Assembly: GCA_027294925.1 (NCBI GenBank)
Contig: JAPULM010000318.1
Coordinates: 1 to 12,436, forward strand
Direction of reading: 5' to 3'
Length of the DNA: 12,436 nucleotides
Source: a bacterium
GTDB taxonomy: Bacteria; Tectomicrobia; Entotheonellia; Entotheonellales; Entotheonellaceae
Positions within the stretch are counted from its first letter, which is position 1, and each line of letters opens with the position of its first letter. The notes beneath the pieces are model-generated. The model was not told where the DNA came from. It saw only the letters and a program-made list of their open reading frames with translations, and searched no databases. Both the position numbers and the translations under genes were made by a program. Of this stretch, positions 8,530 through 12,436 are shown piece by piece.

Positions 8530-9366
8530 CTATTGAAAACGTTTGGCAACCTCTGCCTGCTGTTCTAGAAGCGGCAACACCTCGTCGGCAGGCGCAGAGG
8601 GTAGATTGAAAATGACGCCGGATACGCCTGCTTCGGCGTACTGTTCGATAACGTCTGGTTTGGCAGGTGCACCAAAGATGGTTACCGGAATGTTTCCGCG
8701 TCCTGCTTCCGCCGCTAGTTGGTTGAGTTCGTCGATACGGCTTTTGAAATCAGCTCGGCGTCCAATCGGCATCCAACCGTCGCCATATCGCACCACGCGC
8801 TTAAGGGTATTGGGGGCGTCGCCACCGATCAGGATGGGGGGATGCGGTTTCTGTACGGGCTTAGGCCATTGCCAGATGGGATCGAAATTGACGAATTCGC
8901 CATGGTACTCAGCTTCGTCCTGGGTCCAGATCGCCTGCATCGCTTCAATACGCTCACGCAGCAATGACCAGCGACTTGCAGGGTTCGTAGCGTGGTTTTC
9001 CATCTCTTCTCGGTTCCAGCCACCGCCAATACCAAGGATTGCCCGCCCGCCGGAAATATAGTCAAGACTGGCAACTTCTTTGGCGAGTACGATCGGATCA
9101 CGTTCAACCACCAGACAAATACCCGTACCTAACAAGATGCGCTCGGTGACGGCAGCAACCGCCCCGAGCGCCACAAAAGGATCCAGGGTATGTGAATATT
9201 CCTTAGGCAGTTCACCGCCGCCGGGAAACGGGCTACGGCGGCTTGCCGGAATATGGGTGTGCTCCGGGAAGAGTAACGATTCAAAGCCGAGCGCTTCAAC
9301 TGCGCGTCCTAACTCGACGGGATTGATCGCGTAGTCGGTCGGGAACATATAGACGCCAAATTTCAT
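8530..9366 (-). CDS. LLM-class flavin/F420-dependent oxidoreductase (TIGR03619-like)
   Basis: Luciferase-like TIM-barrel enzyme of 278 residues. The sequence follows the TIGR03619 (Rv2161c-like) group closely: MKFGVYMFPTDYAINPVEL at the start, then FESLLFPEHTHIPASRRSPF, a TERILLGTGICLV strand, ERDPIVLAKEVASLDYISGG, and GIGGGWNREEMENHATNP (about 112-129), where members bind the cofactor. KPHPPILIGGDAPNTLKR lies further on. Members are predicted to use reduced F420, but FMN use is not excluded and the substrate is unknown. No F420-biosynthesis gene is in the window. Start ATG 9364-9366 has AAAAGGAG 7 nt upstream. The gene converges with the MFS gene with only 47 bp between stops and is divergent from the nuclease gene, sharing with it a repeat-rich promoter region. 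Confidence 0.92.
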   Translation of the reverse strand: MKFGVYMFPTDYAINPVELGRAVEALGFESLLFPEHTHIPASRRSPFPGGGELPKEYSHTLDPFVALGAVAAVTERILLGTGICLVVERDPIVLAKEVASLDYISGGRAILGIGGGWNREEMENHATNPASRWSLLRERIEAMQAIWTQDEAEYHGEFVNFDPIWQWPKPVQKPHPPILIGGDAPNTLKRVVRYGDGWMPIGRRADFKSRIDELNQLAAEAGRGNIPVTIFGAPAKPDVIEQYAEAGVSGVIFNLPSAPADEVLPLLEQQAEVAKRFQ

Positions 9367-9395
9367 CTGATTACTCCTTTTGAGTGACGGTCTGT

Positions 9396-9411
9396 GGATT
9401 GTCGGATTGTC
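9396..9411. repeat. Tandem 8-bp direct repeat GGATTGTC x2
   Basis: Two exact copies (9396-9403 and 9404-9411) lie head to tail, 30 bp upstream of the LLM start codon and immediately before the first ATGATA motif. They sit where a regulator or the LLM promoter/leader would be. Short enough to be chance. Confidence 0.55.
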
Positions 9412-9413
9412 GC

Positions 9414-9436
9414 ATGATAGGTTATACCCTTATCAT
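9414..9436. promoter_or_regulatory. Operator-like inverted repeat ATGATA-N11-TATCAT
   Basis: Perfect 6-bp arms at 9414-9419 and 9431-9436 enclose GGTTATACCCT. The symmetry extends inward through GG and CC with one offset base. The right arm, read on the other strand, is ATGATAAGGG, and a further copy ATGATAAGG lies at 9498-9506. The centre contains TATAAC on the minus strand (9421-9426), which could be the -10 of the LLM gene, so a bound protein would block that promoter. No regulator gene is adjacent. Confidence 0.45.
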
Positions 9437-9497
9437 TCTTACCAGAGAAACACAACGTTGAGTTGGCCGACACGTCACTTGTCGGGTAGTATGGTGC

Positions 9498-9506
9498 ATG
9501 ATAAGG
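9498..9506. repeat. Third copy of the ATGATAAGG motif
   Basis: This exactly repeats, in opposite orientation, CCTTATCAT at 9428-9436. With the flanking GC it also matches 9412-9419 directly (GCATGATA). It lies 54-62 bp before the nuclease start codon, so one motif cluster may serve both divergent genes. Confidence 0.45.
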
Positions 9507-9559
9507 TTGCTGAGGGGCAAAAGATAAGCCCGTTTCGCCGCATTGGAGGAATTTAGCCT

Positions 9560-10210
9560 ATGGCTATACCACGCGCAGAGCCCTACGTCTGGACCACTTG
9601 GGTCACGCGCCTCATGGCCGGTGAGGCGACCTGCGAGTGGGCCGCCTGGTTTCGGGCACATCATACATATGATCGACTACCGAGCGATTTCAATCTTGCC
9701 AAGTGGACGATGGAGCACACTGCCCTGCTGCGCGAACATGTCGTGGCGCTACGAGCGGACGGCTATGACGTGTTTGCGGAGGAACAGAACGCTTTCAAAA
9801 TGCGTGGGCAACGTGGGGTAACGCTATCTGGCAAGCCAGATATCGTGGCATTACGTGACAATACACTACTCGTTATTGATTGCAAAACGGGACAGCCGCG
9901 TCATTCAGACCATATTCAAGTGCTGGTGTATATGTTAATTTTGCCCTATGTTCGAGCGCTCTGGAAGGGGCGTGACTTTTGCGGTAGAGTGCAGTACAAA
10001 GACAACGCGGTCGAGATACCCGGAGCAGCTGTTGATGACGCGTTTCGTACGCTGTTCCGCCATACCATGACGCAGGTTGGCGGCGATCATGCCCTTACTC
10101 GTGTTCCCAGCTATACGGAGTGTCGCTACTGCGATATCAGTCGAGGTGATTGCCCGCAACGCATTGATGAACCCCCACTGGACGTCGAGCCGGAGCACGA
10201 TTTGTTCTAA
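9560..10210 (+). CDS. PD-(D/E)XK nuclease of the Cas4/RecB type with predicted Fe-S cluster
   Basis: I read this 216-residue protein as a nuclease of the PD-(D/E)XK superfamily. The core is GKPDIVALRD (Asp 94) followed by LLVIDCKTG (Asp 107, Lys 109), giving D-x12-D-x-K, and then QVLVY (Gln 120, Tyr 124), the QxxxY motif of the RecB/Cas4/AddB group. His 53 or His 60 may supply the upstream metal-site histidine. One Cys near the N-terminus (Cys 25, in TCEWAAWF) and three near the C-terminus (Cys 188, 191, 198, in ECRYCDISRGDCPQR) match the arrangement that binds a 4Fe-4S cluster in Cas4, AddB and Dna2. It lacks a helicase domain, and no cas, rec or helicase gene is in view. The ATG at 9560 follows GGAGGA (9545-9550) at 9 nt. 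It appears monocistronic. Exact family and target are unknown; DNA repair or defence roles are possible. Confidence 0.82.
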   Translation: MAIPRAEPYVWTTWVTRLMAGEATCEWAAWFRAHHTYDRLPSDFNLAKWTMEHTALLREHVVALRADGYDVFAEEQNAFKMRGQRGVTLSGKPDIVALRDNTLLVIDCKTGQPRHSDHIQVLVYMLILPYVRALWKGRDFCGRVQYKDNAVEIPGAAVDDAFRTLFRHTMTQVGGDHALTRVPSYTECRYCDISRGDCPQRIDEPPLDVEPEHDLF

Positions 10211-10233
10211 TGGTGACGTCCAGCAATTGCCCT

Positions 10234-10267
10234 GTCAGTTTGACGATGCATGTTGCCTGACGTTTTT
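10234..10267 (+). terminator. Possible terminator after the nuclease gene
   Basis: GTCAG (10234-10238) can pair with CTGAC (10257-10261), directly followed by GTTTTT. The stem is only 5 bp with an 18-nt interior, so this is weak. It is placed sensibly, 24 nt after the stop and before the convergent SDR gene. Confidence 0.25.
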
Positions 10268-10282
10268 CGCGCCTCGACAGAG

Positions 10283-11035
10283 CTAGGCCATGACCTGACC
10301 ACCACAGACAGGGAGGTACAGCCCTGTTACAAAGCTGCCCAGATCGGAGGCTAAAAACAACGCGACATTTGCTGTGTCCTCGACCGTCCCGATGCGGCGT
10401 AGCGGAATGCGTTGTTCGTGGCGTTCACGTTCCTCCGGCGTCAGCCGCGCCTGCACCTCATGGGTGAGCGTTAAGCCGGGGGAGACGATGTTTACCGTGA
10501 TATTGTCAGGCCCAACTTCTAAGGCCAGGTTACGGGTAAATCCGAGCATAGCGGTTTTAGCCGCTGTGTAACCATGATAGGTTAAGGCGGGCTGGTGAAT
10601 ACCGATGGTATTAATGCTGATCAGACGCCCCCAGCGCCTGGCTTGCATGCCTGGTAAGACGGCGCGGCAGCACACATAGGCAGCCTTGACCGTATAATCA
10701 ATCTGTTCTTGCCAGTCTGCCCAGGTTGATTCGCTGAACGACTTACGCGGAATCGAGGCGGCGTAATTGTTGACTAGAATGTCAACCTGGCCAAACGCCG
10801 CTTCCGCCTGCTGTAACATCGCGTTGACCTGCGCCTCGTCCGTAATATCCGCCTTCAGGCAAATTGTTTCTCCGCCTTGATCACGTATCGCCTGTAAAAC
10901 TGCATCCGGGTCGCCTTCGTCCTGTACCTGATTGATCACCACGCGTGCACCTTGCCGGGCAAACACCTGGGCGATCCCAGCACCTGTTCCACGGGCCGAT
11001 CCGGTAATCAGGGCGACTTTGTCGGCTAATAGCAT
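10283..11035 (-). CDS. Short-chain dehydrogenase/reductase (classical SDR)
   Basis: NAD(P)-dependent oxidoreductase of 250 residues, a typical classical SDR length. The cofactor-binding TGSARGTG is at residues 11-18, the acidic KADITD at 61-66 (Asp 63 near the adenine) and the NNYA variant of NNAG at 89-92. The active-site YTAAK is at 156-160 (Tyr 156, Lys 160). The PG motif follows in VNIVSPGLTLTHEV, and the C-terminus FLASDLGSFVTGLYLPVCGG is characteristic. The position 13 residues before the catalytic Tyr, normally Ser, is Thr 143 (SINTIG). Substrate is unknown; the family includes FabG-like, sugar and alcohol dehydrogenases. Start ATG 11033-11035 is preceded by AGGAG 6 nt upstream. It lies 28 bp after the GH15 gene on the same strand, so the two are probably co-transcribed; a link to sugar oxidation is possible but unproven. 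Confidence 0.93.
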   Translation of the reverse strand: MLLADKVALITGSARGTGAGIAQVFARQGARVVINQVQDEGDPDAVLQAIRDQGGETICLKADITDEAQVNAMLQQAEAAFGQVDILVNNYAASIPRKSFSESTWADWQEQIDYTVKAAYVCCRAVLPGMQARRWGRLISINTIGIHQPALTYHGYTAAKTAMLGFTRNLALEVGPDNITVNIVSPGLTLTHEVQARLTPEERERHEQRIPLRRIGTVEDTANVALFLASDLGSFVTGLYLPVCGGQVMA

Positions 11036-11063
11036 GAAGGGCTCCTGTAGTCAGTATGTAGCG

Positions 11064-12436
11064 CTATAACCCTGAGGTTCCGAGCGCTTTGTCGAGGTTG
11101 AAGGCAGCACTGATCAACGCCAAGTGCGTAAATGCCTGCGGGAAGTTCCCTAACAACTCACCACTGGGACCAATTTCTTCGGCATACAACCCCAGATGAT
11201 TGGCATAGCCCAGCATTTTCTCGAACATCAGCCGAGCTTCATCGGTCCGGCCTGCCCGGGTTAAGGCCTCCACCAGCCAGAAGGTACAAATACTAAATGT
11301 CCCCTCTTCGCCTTCGAGGCCATCAGAAGTATGCTCAACGTTGTAACGGTAGACCAGGCTGTCCGACACCAGTTCGCGCATCGTCGCGTCAAGCGTCGAT
11401 AACATACGCGGATCCGTGGGGGAGACAAAAAAACTGAGCGGCATGAACAGATTGCTGGCGTCTAGTATGTCGCTGCCGTATGACTGCACAAATGCGTTGC
11501 GCGAGGGGTTCCACCCCTTGTCCATGATCTCTTCATAGATGATGTCACGTGCCTGTATCCACCGGTCGCGATCGGCAGGAAAGGATCGTTTGTCAGCCAA
11601 CCGTAGTCCGCGGTCCAGGGCAACCCAGCACATCAGCTTGGAATAGACGAAGTGCTGGCGTCCGCCGCGCACTTCCCATATGCCTTCGTCCGCTTGCTGC
11701 CAGTTATCGACTACCCAGTTGAGCATACGCCGCAGATGGGTCCACAGGTCATAGTCGATGGGAGCGCCATATTTGTTGAACAGATAGATGGCGTCCATCA
11801 GCTCGCCGTAGATATCAAGTTGTAACTGGTCATAGGCCCCATTGCCAATGCGCACCGGGCGCGAACCGCGATAACCCTCCAGATGGTCGAGGACTGTCTC
11901 GGTCAGTTCGTGGCGCCCCTCGATGGAATACATAATCTGCAGCGAGCCGTCCGGATTCAGTTCACTAATGCGGGCTCGGAGCCAGTCAATGAAGTGTCGG
12001 GCCTCATCGGTAAATCCGATCCGCATGAAGCCGTAGAGCGTAAAGCTAGCATCTCGAATCCAGGTATAGCGATAATCCCAGTTGCGTTGTCCGCCAATGC
12101 TTTCGGGTAAACTACAGGTGGGCGCTGCGACAATGGCGCCGGTCGGTTCAAAGGTCAGAAGCTTAAGCGCCAGGGCCGATCGATGCACCATTTCCCGCCA
12201 TCGGCCCTGATACGTAGACCGGCTCAGCCATCGCTGCCAAAACGTTACCGTATCCTTGAAGGCTTGCTCGGCTTCGGTTTCGGACAGGCAGCTTAAGCAG
12301 GCCGGTTGGCAATGCATGCTGAACGTCATGCTGCCGCGTATCACTCGCACCGGGCGGATCAACCGGTGTACGCTATTCTGAGTCGTCGGGGTTTTCACCG
12401 GCATGAAGTCTTCTAGCTCGCCAACCCCATCAGGCG
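11064..12436 (-). CDS. GH15 glycoside hydrolase, glucoamylase/trehalase type (5' end outside the window; N-terminal domain shortened)
   Basis: Inverting glucosidase of the bacterial GH15 group, which releases glucose from alpha-glucans or trehalose. The alpha/alpha barrel is complete. It has [91 protein letters not shown] (general acid region) and [27 protein letters not shown] (base Glu in AEE). An ATG at 12402-12404 could be taken as the start. But the frame is open to the window edge and encodes [10 protein letters not shown] just before MPVKT, the family's usual N-terminal-domain sequence, so that Met is internal and the gene is cut by the edge. Members usually have about 145-150 residues from DFMPV to RSALALKLL; here there are about 75. 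CQPA is followed almost at once by [14 protein letters not shown], as if some 70 residues of the beta-sandwich were removed in frame. Stop at 11064-11066; the SDR gene follows after 28 bp. Confidence 0.93.
   Translation of the reverse strand, partial: PDGVGELEDFMPVKTPTTQNSVHRLIRPVRVIRGSMTFSMHCQPACLSCLSETEAEQAFKDTVTFWQRWLSRSTYQGRWREMVHRSALALKLLTFEPTGAIVAAPTCSLPESIGGQRNWDYRYTWIRDASFTLYGFMRIGFTDEARHFIDWLRARISELNPDGSLQIMYSIEGRHELTETVLDHLEGYRGSRPVRIGNGAYDQLQLDIYGELMDAIYLFNKYGAPIDYDLWTHLRRMLNWVVDNWQQADEGIWEVRGGRQHFVYSKLMCWVALDRGLRLADKRSFPADRDRWIQARDIIYEEIMDKGWNPSRNAFVQSYGSDILDASNLFMPLSFFVSPTDPRMLSTLDATMRELVSDSLVYRYNVEHTSDGLEGEEGTFSICTFWLVEALTRAGRTDEARLMFEKMLGYANHLGLYAEEIGPSGELLGNFPQAFTHLALISAAFNLDKALGTSGL

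Noticed and set aside
8543..9061. Open frame of 172 residues on the + strand opposite the LLM gene
   Set aside because: Antisense shadow: low-complexity Ser/Arg-rich product, no ribosome binding site, and the opposite strand has clear family motifs.
9560..10210. Nuclease as a genuine CRISPR Cas4
   Set aside because: No repeats, cas1 or cas2 in the window; the motif pattern is shared with RecB, AddB and Dna2-type nucleases.
12160..12298. AGCTTAAGC occurring twice (12160-12168 and 12290-12298) as a mobile-element footprint
   Set aside because: A 9-bp match containing a palindrome, inside coding sequence, with no element between the copies; chance is sufficient.
12402..12404. ATG at 12402-12404 as the GH15 start
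   Set aside because: The in-frame upstream codons encode [10 protein letters not shown], the conserved GH15 sequence before MPV, so this Met is internal.
11064..12436. GH15 gene as a pseudogene
   Set aside because: The frame is uninterrupted and all catalytic-barrel motifs are intact; the N-terminal gap is in frame.

Overview
This is a 12.4 kb stretch of bacterial chromosome, moderately GC-rich (a little above 50% by eye). It is gene-dense: nine protein-coding genes, short intergenic gaps (longest about 210 bp), clear AGGAG-type ribosome binding sites in front of most genes, and no RNA genes, insertion sequences, prophage genes or CRISPR repeats that I can see. The phylum cannot be fixed from the window. 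A RarA ATPase fused to a large C-terminal domain, a TIGR03619-type LLM oxidoreductase (a family often F420-linked) and a GH15 glucosidase together would fit Chloroflexota or another large-genome environmental lineage. That is inference at low confidence.

Layout. (1) Positions 1-769, + strand: 3' part of a class I SAM-dependent methyltransferase that begins outside the window. It runs tail to tail, with a 3 bp gap, into (2) metG (773-2818, -), a complete methionyl-tRNA synthetase with the C-terminal tRNA-binding domain. (3) Divergent from metG, on +, is a rarA-type AAA+ ATPase (2980-5220) fused to a domain of about 300 residues that looks like a degenerate methyltransferase fold. (4) A two-gene + strand unit follows: an EmrA/HlyD-type membrane-fusion protein (5433-6770) with a TATAAT box upstream, and a 14-TM DHA2-type MFS exporter (6908-8482). 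A perfect 13-bp stem-loop separates the two. Together they should form a drug or solute efflux pump. (5) Convergent with the pump is an LLM-class, probably F420-dependent oxidoreductase (8530-9366, -). (6) Divergent from that is a small PD-(D/E)XK nuclease with a Cas4/RecB-like four-cysteine pattern (9560-10210, +). The 193 bp between genes 5 and 6 carries three copies of an ATGATA(A)GG motif plus a tandem 8-bp repeat, which makes it the most regulatory-looking spot in the window. (7) On - strand, a GH15 glucoamylase/trehalase-type hydrolase (runs off the right edge) is followed after 28 bp by an SDR oxidoreductase (10283-11035), a likely two-gene operon.

The genes are a mix of housekeeping (metG, rarA), export, and stand-alone catabolic or redox genes; they do not form one pathway. 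I find no convincing new multi-gene system. The points that merit a second look are the RarA fusion domain, the solitary Cas4-like Fe-S nuclease, the repeat cluster in front of it, the GH15 protein lacking roughly 70 residues of its N-terminal domain, and the inter-gene hairpin inside the efflux operon.
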